Source of the DNA: Veillonella sp.
GTDB taxonomy: Bacteria; Bacillota; Negativicutes; Veillonellales; Veillonellaceae
Assembly: GCA_022737715.1 (NCBI GenBank)
Contig: JAIITD010000038.1
Span: forward strand, 1-12,741
Length of the DNA: 12,741 nt
Direction of reading: 5' to 3'
In this document: positions 6,160 through 12,741 of the stretch, one piece after another
How positions within the stretch are numbered: the first letter of the stretch is position 1
Layout: each line of letters starts with the position of its first letter
Made by a program: the position numbers and the translations under genes
The notes under the pieces: model-generated
What the model saw: the letters and a program-made list of their open reading frames with translations, nothing else
The model's database searches: none
What the model was told of the DNA's origin: nothing

Positions 6160-8780
6160 TATTTACCGCCTCCATTACGCGCTTCGGCCTGTAATTGATG
6201 AATTGCATTTAAAGCCTCAATAGGCGTCATAGTATTAACATCAATAGCCAAGAGCGAATCTACTACAGAATGGGTGAATAAATTACCAAAATCATCTGTA
6301 TCAACAGTAGGTTTATTATATTTAATAACAGCTTCTGATGTAATAACACGATTACTTAAATCATCTGAATCAGTATTCTGCTCTTCTAATGATTCTAGAA
6401 TAACTTCGGCTCGTTTTAAAACTTGAGCTGGTAAACCTGCTAATTTTGCTACGTGGATACCATAACTCCTATCAGCTCCACCTCTAATGATGCGGCGTAA
6501 AAAGGCTATATCCTTTCCTTTTTCTTTTACGGCCACTGTGTAGTTTTTAAGTCTTGGATATACCTCTTCTAAAGGAATTAATTCATGATAATGCGTTGCA
6601 AACAATGTCTTAGCATGAATATGTTTACAAATATGCTCAACCACTGCTTGTGCAATACTTAAACCATCAAAGGTGCTTGTACCACGACCAATTTCATCAA
6701 GAATAATCAAACTCTTAGATGTAGCATTTTCAAGAATATAGGCAACTTCTTTCATTTCAACCATGAAAGTACTTTGGCCTGTAGAAATATCATCACTCGC
6801 ACCAACACGTGTAAATACACGATCTACAGGAGAAATAGTGGCCTCCCTAGCAGGTATAAAGGATCCTATTTGAGCCATAATCATAAGAATTGCTACCTGT
6901 CTCATATATGTGGATTTACCAGCCATATTAGGGCCAGTTATGAGCATAAATTCTTCGTCATCATGATTGAGTACAACATCATTAGGAACGAAAACCTCTC
7001 TTTTTAAGAATTTTTCTATCACTGGATGACGTCCATCGCGAATATTAATTTGCCCATTCATCACAATATTAGGACAAATATAATTAGACTCATAGGCAAC
7101 GGTTGCTAATGATGCAAGAACATCAAGTTCTGCTAAAGCCCTAGCTGTTTCTTGAACCTTTTTGATAACCCCTTTAATTTGATTCCGTAAATCTTGATAT
7201 AGTTGTTGCTCTAAGGAAACAATCTTTTCCTTGGCACTGAGAATTTTAATTTCAAATTCTTTTAAATCAGGTGTAATATAACGCTCTGCATTAACTGTGG
7301 TTTGTTTCCGAATAAAATAGGCTGGTACCTTATCAACTTGAGCTTTGCTAACTTCAAAGAAATAGCCAAAAACCTTATTGTATTTTGTTTTAAGTTTAAG
7401 ACCAGTTTCTTCCCTAGCCTTATCCTCTAATTTTTGAAGCCAAACTTCACTATTAGTAGCTAATGAACGAAGTTCATCTAATTCTTCATTATAGCCATCT
7501 CGAATAACTCGACCATCTTTTAATGTTAACGCAGGTTGCTCTGCAATAGCTCTACTCAATAGATCATATATATCTGCATGATCATCAATACGACTATTAA
7601 TAGATGTTAATGATAAGCCAGAAAACTCTTTAAGCAGAGTCTTAATATTAGGTAATACTTGCAAGGATTCCCGAAGTGATGTAAAGTCTCGTGGTGATAC
7701 AGATCCAGTTTCAATACGACCTACGATACGTTCGAAATCATAAATACAATCCAAATAACTTTGTATTTCACAGCGTTCTGCATTGCGAGATATAAGCTCA
7801 GCAACTGCAGCTTGTCGTCGTTGAATGGTCGGTATATCTGTAAGAGGGCTTTCCAGCCATTGTTTTAATAAACGGGCCCCCATAGGCGTTAACGTTCTAT
7901 CAAGTACATCTAATAATGTTCCCTTTACACCGCCATCGCGTAAATTGTGAGTAATCTCAAGATGGCGCAAAGATGATGTATCCAGGATTAACCGATTGCC
8001 TACATCCATTTGATGTACATAATTAATATGAGAAATTTCGGTCTTAATAATATCTTGTAAATATAAGAGCATAAAGCCTAATGCAGCTAATACATCTTCT
8101 TCCATAAGTCCCATGTCTTGAAAGTGATTATTTGCGAGTTTACATGCAGAATCTACACTTTCAAAGGAAGTAAACGGAGACAATACTACATTATTAAATT
8201 GATTATGAATAAAATCTACTATCGCTTGTGGCAAAATAGTGCCTTCAGGAACAATGATTTCAGCAGGTCTATACATGCTAAGGGAATCATATATTTGACT
8301 TATATTATCCTGTGGTACACGATCCCAAATAACCTCGCCTGTAGATACATCGGAGAATACAAGAATCCATGCTTCTTTAACTAAATAAAACAAGGCTAAA
8401 AAGTTATTACTCCGTGCATCGTTACCATTTTCTGTCATTACAGTTCCCGGTGTGATGACTTGGATAACATCCCGTTTAACGATGCCTTTTACGGCCTTAG
8501 GGTCCTCTAATTGTTCACAAATAGCGACCTTGTATCCCTTTTTAACCAAAGTTTCTATGTAACTTTCAGCAGCATGAAAAGGAACGCCACACATAGGTGT
8601 TCGTTCCTCATTGCCTGTTGGTCTACCTGTTAAGGTGATATTCAATTCTCGCGATGCAATTAATGCATCTTCATTAAATAGTTCATAAAAATCACCAAGT
8701 CGGAAAAATAAAAGCTCATCGCTGTGTCGCGATTTAATGTCTAAATATTGTTCCATCATTGGTGTTACTTTTTTTGCCAT
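6159..8780 (-). CDS. mutS: DNA mismatch repair protein MutS
   Basis: Recognises mismatches and small loops as a sliding-clamp ATPase and recruits MutL. The mismatch-reading motif is GDFYELF, with F31 intercalating and E33 hydrogen-bonding the base. The connector, lever and clamp domains follow. The ABC-type ATPase has Walker A GPNMAGKST (616-624), the STGQSTFMVEM signature region, Walker B LIILDEIGRGTSTFDG (D695, E696) and the FATHYHEL switch histidines. I set the start at ATG 8780 (873 residues): MAKKVTPMMEQYLDIK matches the usual family N-terminus, and AAAAGGGG lies 5 nt upstream. A start 12 codons earlier would overlap miaB and lacks support. The gene begins 2 nt after the miaB stop and overlaps mutL by one base. 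A canonical QxSLF beta-clamp motif is not obvious near the C-terminus; FGNLF is a possible substitute. Confidence 0.97.
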   Translation of the reverse strand: MAKKVTPMMEQYLDIKSRHSDELLFFRLGDFYELFNEDALIASRELNITLTGRPTGNEERTPMCGVPFHAAESYIETLVKKGYKVAICEQLEDPKAVKGIVKRDVIQVITPGTVMTENGNDARSNNFLALFYLVKEAWILVFSDVSTGEVIWDRVPQDNISQIYDSLSMYRPAEIIVPEGTILPQAIVDFIHNQFNNVVLSPFTSFESVDSACKLANNHFQDMGLMEEDVLAALGFMLLYLQDIIKTEISHINYVHQMDVGNRLILDTSSLRHLEITHNLRDGGVKGTLLDVLDRTLTPMGARLLKQWLESPLTDIPTIQRRQAAVAELISRNAERCEIQSYLDCIYDFERIVGRIETGSVSPRDFTSLRESLQVLPNIKTLLKEFSGLSLTSINSRIDDHADIYDLLSRAIAEQPALTLKDGRVIRDGYNEELDELRSLATNSEVWLQKLEDKAREETGLKLKTKYNKVFGYFFEVSKAQVDKVPAYFIRKQTTVNAERYITPDLKEFEIKILSAKEKIVSLEQQLYQDLRNQIKGVIKKVQETARALAELDVLASLATVAYESNYICPNIVMNGQINIRDGRHPVIEKFLKREVFVPNDVVLNHDDEEFMLITGPNMAGKSTYMRQVAILMIMAQIGSFIPAREATISPVDRVFTRVGASDDISTGQSTFMVEMKEVAYILENATSKSLIILDEIGRGTSTFDGLSIAQAVVEHICKHIHAKTLFATHYHELIPLEEVYPRLKNYTVAVKEKGKDIAFLRRIIRGGADRSYGIHVAKLAGLPAQVLKRAEVILESLEEQNTDSDDLSNRVITSEAVIKYNKPTVDTDDFGNLFTHSVVDSLLAIDVNTMTPIEALNAIHQLQAEARNGGGK

Positions 8781-8782
8781 TC

Positions 8783-10099
8783 TTACCCCTTTTGAATGGT
8801 ACCGTAGCAGACCCATGTTTGTGCTTTATCAATATAGGCTGGTACAGTATCACCGATAGTTAACTCATCATCTTTTGGGAATAATACCATCTTATTCCCT
8901 GACGTACGACCAAACCACATGGTTTCATCTTTAGCACTTGGACCTTCTACAATAATATCAAATACTTGGCCTTCCATAGTTTTATTTAGCTCTAGTGAAA
9001 TTTCATTTTGAATATCCATCAATTGCTGTAGACGAACGCGTTTTACTTCTTCTGGAACTTGCTCATCCATGGTAGCAGCAGGTGTACCAGACCGTTTAGA
9101 GTAAATAAAAGTATAAGCCATATCGTAGCGAACATCTTTTAATAATTGAAGCGTTTGTTCAAAATCTTCCTCAGTCTCCCCAGGAAAACCTACAATTATA
9201 TCGGTTGTTACAACCACATTTTTAATTTTCTCTCTACAGTAGGATAATAATTCTTTATAATGTTCCACAGTATAATGGCGATTCATCTTCTTTAAAATTC
9301 TATCAGAACCGGATTGAATTGGTAGATGTAAATGCGTAACGATGTTACTAGAACGGCCCAATGCATCAATCATTGATTTAGTCATATCTTGAGGATGACT
9401 AGTCATATAACGAATACGTTCAATTCCTGGGATATGATCAAGTGCATCTACTAATGTTCCAAAATCGGTACCATCTTTAAAATCTAAGCCATAGGAATTT
9501 ACATTTTGTCCTAATAAAGTAATCTCTTTAAACCCTTTTGCACCCAACTCTGTTACTTCTTTTACAATTGCTTCTACAGGCCGGCTGATTTCACGTCCCC
9601 GTACATGAGGAACGATGCAATAAGTACAGAATTTATTACAACCATTCATAATAGGAACCCAAGCAAAAAATGTGCCATTAGGTTTTGCCTGTAATTCTGG
9701 AAGTACTGTATTATCCATATCAACATTGATTTGGTGCTTATGAGTACGCTTAACCTCAGCAATCATTTCGTTAATATGTTGAATATTATGAGTACCTAGC
9801 ACAATATCGATATGAGGTGCTCGTTTAAACATTTCAGCTTGATTTTTTTGTGCCATACAACCTGTGATAGCAATGATCAAATCTTTATTTTTTTGTTTTA
9901 ACCGTTTTAATTCACCAATGCGACCAAATACCTTCGTTTCTGCCGTTTCACGTACCGCACAGGTATTCAATAATATTAAATCTGCCGATTCTACATCATC
10001 GGTCGGTATATAACCTACAGTTTCAAGTTGATGTGAAAGACGCTCAGAATCAGCGGTATTCATTTGACAACCATAGGTATATATATAATATGACTTCAT
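8783..10099 (-). CDS. miaB: tRNA-2-methylthio-N6-dimethylallyladenosine synthase MiaB
   Basis: Radical-SAM methylthiotransferase that converts i6A37 (made by MiaA, encoded in the same operon) to ms2i6A37. The N-terminal UPF0004 domain binds the auxiliary 4Fe-4S cluster through C11 (YGCQMN), C47 (LNTCAVRE) and C81 (TGCMAQ). The radical-SAM cluster ligands are C154, C158 and C161 in GCNKFCTYCIVPHVRGRE. The TIM-barrel core follows (LLGQNVNSYG, TSHPQDM, HLPIQSGSDRILKKMNR, VGFPGETEEDF). A C-terminal TRAM domain (about 370-436) should bind RNA. The PIQSGS and NVNSYG motifs favour MiaB over its relatives MtaB and RimO, as does the presence of miaA nearby. The 438-residue length is normal. The ATG at 10099 has AGGAG upstream and sits 8 nt after the preceding gene. 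Identification is firm. Confidence 0.96.
   Translation of the reverse strand: MKSYYIYTYGCQMNTADSERLSHQLETVGYIPTDDVESADLILLNTCAVRETAETKVFGRIGELKRLKQKNKDLIIAITGCMAQKNQAEMFKRAPHIDIVLGTHNIQHINEMIAEVKRTHKHQINVDMDNTVLPELQAKPNGTFFAWVPIMNGCNKFCTYCIVPHVRGREISRPVEAIVKEVTELGAKGFKEITLLGQNVNSYGLDFKDGTDFGTLVDALDHIPGIERIRYMTSHPQDMTKSMIDALGRSSNIVTHLHLPIQSGSDRILKKMNRHYTVEHYKELLSYCREKIKNVVVTTDIIVGFPGETEEDFEQTLQLLKDVRYDMAYTFIYSKRSGTPAATMDEQVPEEVKRVRLQQLMDIQNEISLELNKTMEGQVFDIIVEGPSAKDETMWFGRTSGNKMVLFPKDDELTIGDTVPAYIDKAQTWVCYGTIQKG
8786..8793 (-). promoter_or_regulatory. Ribosome binding site fixing the mutS start
   Basis: AAAAGGGG on the minus strand, 5 nt before the ATG at 8780. It lies inside the last codons of miaB and supports the shorter 873-residue MutS over an upstream in-frame ATG at 8816. 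Confidence 0.75.
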
Positions 10100-10107
10100 T
10101 CTAACTC

Positions 10108-10986
10108 CTAAATATGTTTTATAATCTTACGTTTTGTTTCTACAATATTTTTTACTTTTATAGACATCCGCTCTACAGACATGCCTGTAATGTATTCTAA
10201 TTCGTTTCGTACAGATTTTTGTACCTGTTGCATAAGTGGTTTAACTGGATGTCCTTGTTCAATAACAACTGACATATCTAGCATTAAACCGTTCTGACCT
10301 TTAGAGCTCTTTTTGAAAGCGATATCTGATGAAGCATCAACACCAGGTACCTTTTTTAGGCCATTTCGAATTAATTTAATGATGACTTCATCATCAAAGG
10401 TTAGACGACCATAATAACTAAAGGCTGGTCTAACAACAGAACGTTCAAAGCCTTCAGATCCAATTTGACCAATTTTATCAGGATCTTGTTTACGCAATGT
10501 ACGGCGCCGCCAAATCGTCTTAATTGGATCGATAAGATAGCCTTTAAAATGAGGCTTTAATTCCATTGTTGGAACTGGAATGATATGCTTGCCTTCCTTT
10601 AATCGTGCATACTGTGCTTTTTCGATTTCTTTAGGGGTTGCCACATCCTCAATTCGAATATATCGATCTGGTTCTTGAATCCCCAATGCCTTTGTAATTT
10701 TTTTGACCATATTATCAGATGTACCGATAATCATCAAACGATTAGGATTTATCGCATCTAATTGACTACGAACCTCTTTAACTTGAACAGGATCTTGGAA
10801 TATAGCACGACGAACAGCCTTTAAACGGCTAGATTCTTTTTTTGCAGAAAAGCCGGCTACAATTTTATTATCATGAATTAAAATACCATCATCAATAATG
10901 CATTCCACACTATTTTCATGAGCTAGTACGAGAGCCCGATGGCTTTTACCGGTCCCACTACCACCTACAAAAGCAATAACTTCCAT
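10108..10986 (-). CDS. P-loop NTPase fused to an Asp23/Gls24-type domain, function unknown
   Basis: A 292-residue two-part protein. The N-terminus has a P-loop, GGSGTGKS (8-15), right after the first hydrophobic strand, then an IIDDGILI segment (30-37), LMIIGTSDNMV (84-94), IRIEDVAT (110-117) and EGKHIIPVPT (131-140). The C-terminal 100 residues (about 186-285) resemble the Asp23/Gls24 (DUF322) domain of envelope-stress proteins: VVRPAFSYYGRLTFDDEV, then LDMSVVIEQGHPV and a VQKSVRNELEYITGM helix. I recall similar fused proteins in Clostridia and Negativicutes, annotated only as Asp23 family or ATP-binding; no experimental role is known to me. No signal peptide or membrane segment was seen, so it is probably cytosolic. 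I chose the ATG at 10986 because GAGGTG lies 4 nt upstream and the P-loop strand starts there; an earlier ATG at 11022 would overlap the PHP gene. It lies between the PHP gene and miaB in the operon. Confidence 0.8.
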   Translation of the reverse strand: MEVIAFVGGSGTGKSHRALVLAHENSVECIIDDGILIHDNKIVAGFSAKKESSRLKAVRRAIFQDPVQVKEVRSQLDAINPNRLMIIGTSDNMVKKITKALGIQEPDRYIRIEDVATPKEIEKAQYARLKEGKHIIPVPTMELKPHFKGYLIDPIKTIWRRRTLRKQDPDKIGQIGSEGFERSVVRPAFSYYGRLTFDDEVIIKLIRNGLKKVPGVDASSDIAFKKSSKGQNGLMLDMSVVIEQGHPVKPLMQQVQKSVRNELEYITGMSVERMSIKVKNIVETKRKIIKHI

Positions 10987-10990
10987 AGTA

Positions 10991-10997
10991 CACCTCA
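10991..10997 (-). promoter_or_regulatory. Ribosome binding site fixing the P-loop/Asp23 gene start
   Basis: TGAGGTG on the minus strand, 4 nt before the ATG at 10986. Using this site removes the overlap with the upstream PHP gene and puts the P-loop strand at the N-terminus, so it is preferred to the upstream ATG at 11022. Confidence 0.65.
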
Positions 10998-11006
10998 CAT
11001 CTATAA

Positions 11007-11831
11007 TTACGCAGATATACAACGTATGCGTTCAATAAATTGATTTACTAGATTACTATCTACAACATATTCACCTAAATGATATGGATATCGATTAGGT
11101 ATTCCATGATAATCAGATCCACCTGTAACAAATAAATTTCGTTCATTTGCCATAGCTAAATATTTTACTTCATCATCATGATCATGTTTAGAATGATATA
11201 CTTCTACACCATCAAAGTTATAATTTAATAATTCTATAACATAATCATCATTACGGACTAGTTTTGGATGAGCTAACACAGCTAGACCATTTGCATTATG
11301 AATAATATCTAAAATTTCAGGTACTTCTAATTTTACTTTAGGTATATAACAAGGGCTTTTAGAATTTAATATACCATCAAATACATCTTGTACATCTTTA
11401 GCATAGCCATGATCTATTAATAATCTAGCAACATGTGGTCTGCCATAGGACTTAGTATTTGGATATAAATTTTGCAATTCAGAAAAAGAAATATTATAAC
11501 TATGAGCAATACATCGGCTAATAATTTCTTTTATTCTTGATTCACGTTTTTCTTTGAAAAATTCAATGAATTTTCTCAATCCTTCATCATGATGATTAAA
11601 TCCATAACCTAAGATATGAATATCCTTACCTTTATAGTGACCACTGAACTCACAACCTGTAATAATTTGAATAGAACTATTATTTTGTAACATTACATCT
11701 ATACCAGCAATTTCATCGTGATCAGTTAATGCAATCATCTTCAAATCAGCTTCACTAGCATGTTGTAAAAGCTGTTCTGGTGTTTCTACACCGTCAGAAA
11801 ATGTAGAATGCATATGAAAATCTACACGCAT
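11007..11831 (-). CDS. PHP-domain metal-dependent phosphatase/RNase, TrpH/YciV-like
   Basis: A 274-residue PHP-superfamily hydrolase. Metal ligands are visible across the protein: H6 and H8 (VDFHMHSTFSDG, with D13), D37 and H38 (ALTDHDE), E61 (GCEFSG), H72 (IHILGY), H133 (GRPHVARLL), H188 (LAHPKL), and D240 and H242 (GGSDYHG). This is the full trinuclear set of the YciV/TrpH group, which includes 3',5'-nucleoside bisphosphate phosphatases and RNase AM, the 5'-3' exonuclease that trims rRNA 5' ends. Whether pAp or RNA is the main substrate cannot be told from sequence. The ATG at 11831 is preferred because GGAGG (11837-11841) lies 5 nt upstream; a TTG four codons earlier would place that site inside the gene. 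It is the first gene of the operon, behind a predicted promoter, and ends 20 nt before the P-loop/Asp23 gene. Confidence 0.92.
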   Translation of the reverse strand: MRVDFHMHSTFSDGVETPEQLLQHASEADLKMIALTDHDEIAGIDVMLQNNSSIQIITGCEFSGHYKGKDIHILGYGFNHHDEGLRKFIEFFKEKRESRIKEIISRCIAHSYNISFSELQNLYPNTKSYGRPHVARLLIDHGYAKDVQDVFDGILNSKSPCYIPKVKLEVPEILDIIHNANGLAVLAHPKLVRNDDYVIELLNYNFDGVEVYHSKHDHDDEVKYLAMANERNLFVTGGSDYHGIPNRYPYHLGEYVVDSNLVNQFIERIRCISA

Positions 11832-11836
11832 AATTA

Positions 11837-11841
11837 CCTCC
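11837..11841 (-). promoter_or_regulatory. Ribosome binding site fixing the PHP gene start
   Basis: GGAGG on the minus strand, 5 nt before the ATG at 11831. It rules out the in-frame TTG at 11843, which would overlap the site itself. Confidence 0.8.
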
Positions 11842-11867
11842 AAATTATTACATTACCCTATCATTTT

Positions 11868-11896
11868 ATTATGACTTATTCCGCTTGTTTATTCAA
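11868..11896 (-). promoter_or_regulatory. Predicted promoter of the PHP-miaB-mutSL-miaA operon
   Basis: On the minus strand TTGAAT (11891-11896) and CATAAT (11868-11873) are separated by 17 nt, matching 4 of 6 and 5 of 6 bases of the vegetative sigma-factor consensus. The start point would fall near 11861, giving a leader of about 30 nt before the PHP gene. It lies between the proS terminator and the first gene of the operon. The surrounding DNA is AT-rich, so chance matches are possible. Confidence 0.5.
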
Positions 11897-11955
11897 GTTT
11901 TTACAAGGTATTAACTAAAAGTTTTCATTTTAACATCGAATATATTCATGTATAT

Positions 11956-12005
11956 ATAAATATAAAAATTGCGATTCCAATGAGCTTTCACTAGAATCGC
12001 AATTT
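11956..12005 (-). terminator. Intrinsic terminator of proS
   Basis: A perfect 12-bp inverted repeat (AAATTGCGATTC at 11966-11977 and GAATCGCAATTT at 11994-12005) with a 16-nt loop begins 2 nt after the proS stop codon. On the minus strand the stem ends in a run of U residues followed by an AU-rich tail (TTTTTATATTT). The loop contains a small TGA/TCA repeat that could extend the helix. This separates proS from the downstream operon. Confidence 0.88.
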
Positions 12006-12007
12006 AA

Positions 12008-12741
12008 TTATAATTGACTCAACAATTCTTGTACCTTGTTAGATAGATCATCGATTGGGCAATTAATAGCTTCACCTGTTTTACGAACGCGGATTTCAAC
12101 CTCATTGCTTTCCAACGTATTTTTACTTACTGTAATACGCAATGGATAGCCAATAAGATCGGCATCTTTAAACTTAACACCAGCCCGATCTTTACGATCA
12201 TCTAATAATACATCTACTTTATTATTTAACAATGTATCGTAAATAGATGTACTTGTAGACATTAGAGCTTCATCTTTTGCATTGATAGGAACAATAACAA
12301 CTTCAAAAGGAGCTATAGCACGAGGCCAAATAATACCATTTTCATCGTGGTATTGCTCAATAGCTGCAGCTAATGTACGGCTAACGCCGATACCATAGCA
12401 GCCCATAACCATTGCATTAGGACGACCATTTTGATCAAGGTATGTAGCTTGTAAACTTTCAGAATATTTAGTACCTAACTTAAATACTTGGCCTACTTCG
12501 ATACCTTTACTGTATTCTAGAGGACTATGGCATTCAGGGCACACATCGTCTTTAGTAATTAAACGAATAGGTGCTACGATAATATCTTCTGTATTAAAAT
12601 CGCGTTTAGGATTGATATTGATGTAATGAGCATCAGCTTTATTGGCACCACCACAAACATTGTAAGTTTCCATAACAGATTCATCTACAACAATAGCAAA
12701 ATCATCAGTTTGTTTAAGACCTACTGGGCTGATAAAACCAG
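12008..12741 (-). CDS. proS: Prolyl-tRNA synthetase ProS (5' part missing)
   Basis: Charges tRNA-Pro with proline in the cytosol. Only the C-terminal 243 or so residues lie in the window; the frame is open to the right edge, so the true start is outside, and the ATG at 12673 is internal. The visible part begins near the end of the YbaK-like editing insertion (GFISPVGLKQTDDFAIVVD, then VCGGANKADAHY), which marks the bacterial-type enzyme. It continues through CPECHSPLEYSKGIEVGQVF and class II motif 3 (GCYGIGVSRTLAAAIEQ) of the catalytic core, then IIWPRAIAPFEVVIVPIN and the HGTP anticodon-binding domain (VDVLLDDRKDRAGVKFKDADLIGYPLRI, read as consecutive short motifs). The last residues are QELLSQL. 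A strong terminator follows the stop codon at once. Identification is firm despite the truncation. Confidence 0.96.
   Translation of the reverse strand, partial: GFISPVGLKQTDDFAIVVDESVMETYNVCGGANKADAHYININPKRDFNTEDIIVAPIRLITKDDVCPECHSPLEYSKGIEVGQVFKLGTKYSESLQATYLDQNGRPNAMVMGCYGIGVSRTLAAAIEQYHDENGIIWPRAIAPFEVVIVPINAKDEALMSTSTSIYDTLLNNKVDVLLDDRKDRAGVKFKDADLIGYPLRITVSKNTLESNEVEIRVRKTGEAINCPIDDLSNKVQELLSQL

Noticed and set aside
8118..8384. Plus-strand open frame of 88 codons opposite mutS.
   Set aside because: Antisense to the conserved MutS reading frame, with no start context and no recognisable motif.
8781..8816. Longer MutS N-terminus of 12 extra residues.
   Set aside because: It would overlap miaB, lacks family similarity, and the strong AAAAGGGG site points to the ATG at 8780.
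12671..12673. ATG as the start of a short protein in the proS region.
   Set aside because: The frame continues upstream to the window edge with clear prolyl-tRNA synthetase sequence, so this methionine is internal.

Overview
The window is AT-rich bacterial chromosome and every gene lies on the minus strand. Gene content and protein style (clamp-type MutS/MutL, MiaA, MiaB, a P-loop/Asp23 protein, and a YnbB-type PLP enzyme beside mutSL and miaA) fit a low-GC Firmicute-like lineage. My best guess is Negativicutes, probably Veillonella. That placement is inferred from remembered similarity, not from a search.

Layout, read right to left in the direction of transcription. (1) 12741-12008: the 3' part of proS (prolyl-tRNA synthetase), cut by the window edge and closed by a strong intrinsic terminator (about 11956-12005). 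(2) 11831-1229: eight tightly packed genes that look like one operon. A promoter at 11868-11896 precedes a PHP-domain phosphatase, a P-loop/Asp23 fusion protein, miaB, mutS, mutL, an RsmJ-like methyltransferase, miaA and a YnbB-type PLP-dependent protein, followed by a hairpin terminator at 1194-1222. Gaps are 1-20 nt, with a TAATG overlap between mutS and mutL and an ATGA overlap between the methyltransferase and miaA. (3) 1155-1: a separate unit, with a promoter, a leader of about 115 nt with several hairpins, then mnmA, which runs off the left edge about 15-20 codons short of its end.

Functionally, the operon joins DNA mismatch repair (MutS recognises mismatches, MutL nicks) with both steps of the ms2i6A37 tRNA modification (MiaA prenylates A37, MiaB methylthiolates it). 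It also carries a likely RNA methyltransferase and a PHP phosphatase/RNase. mnmA (s2U34 of tRNA) and proS extend the translation-quality theme on both sides. The hfq and hflX genes that often follow miaA in Firmicutes are absent here; the YnbB-type gene directly follows miaA.

No mobile element, CRISPR array, tRNA, rRNA or obvious horizontally acquired segment was seen. The region is mainly conserved housekeeping DNA. The least explained items are the P-loop/Asp23 fusion protein, the mnmA leader, the YnbB-type enzyme and the RsmJ-like methyltransferase.
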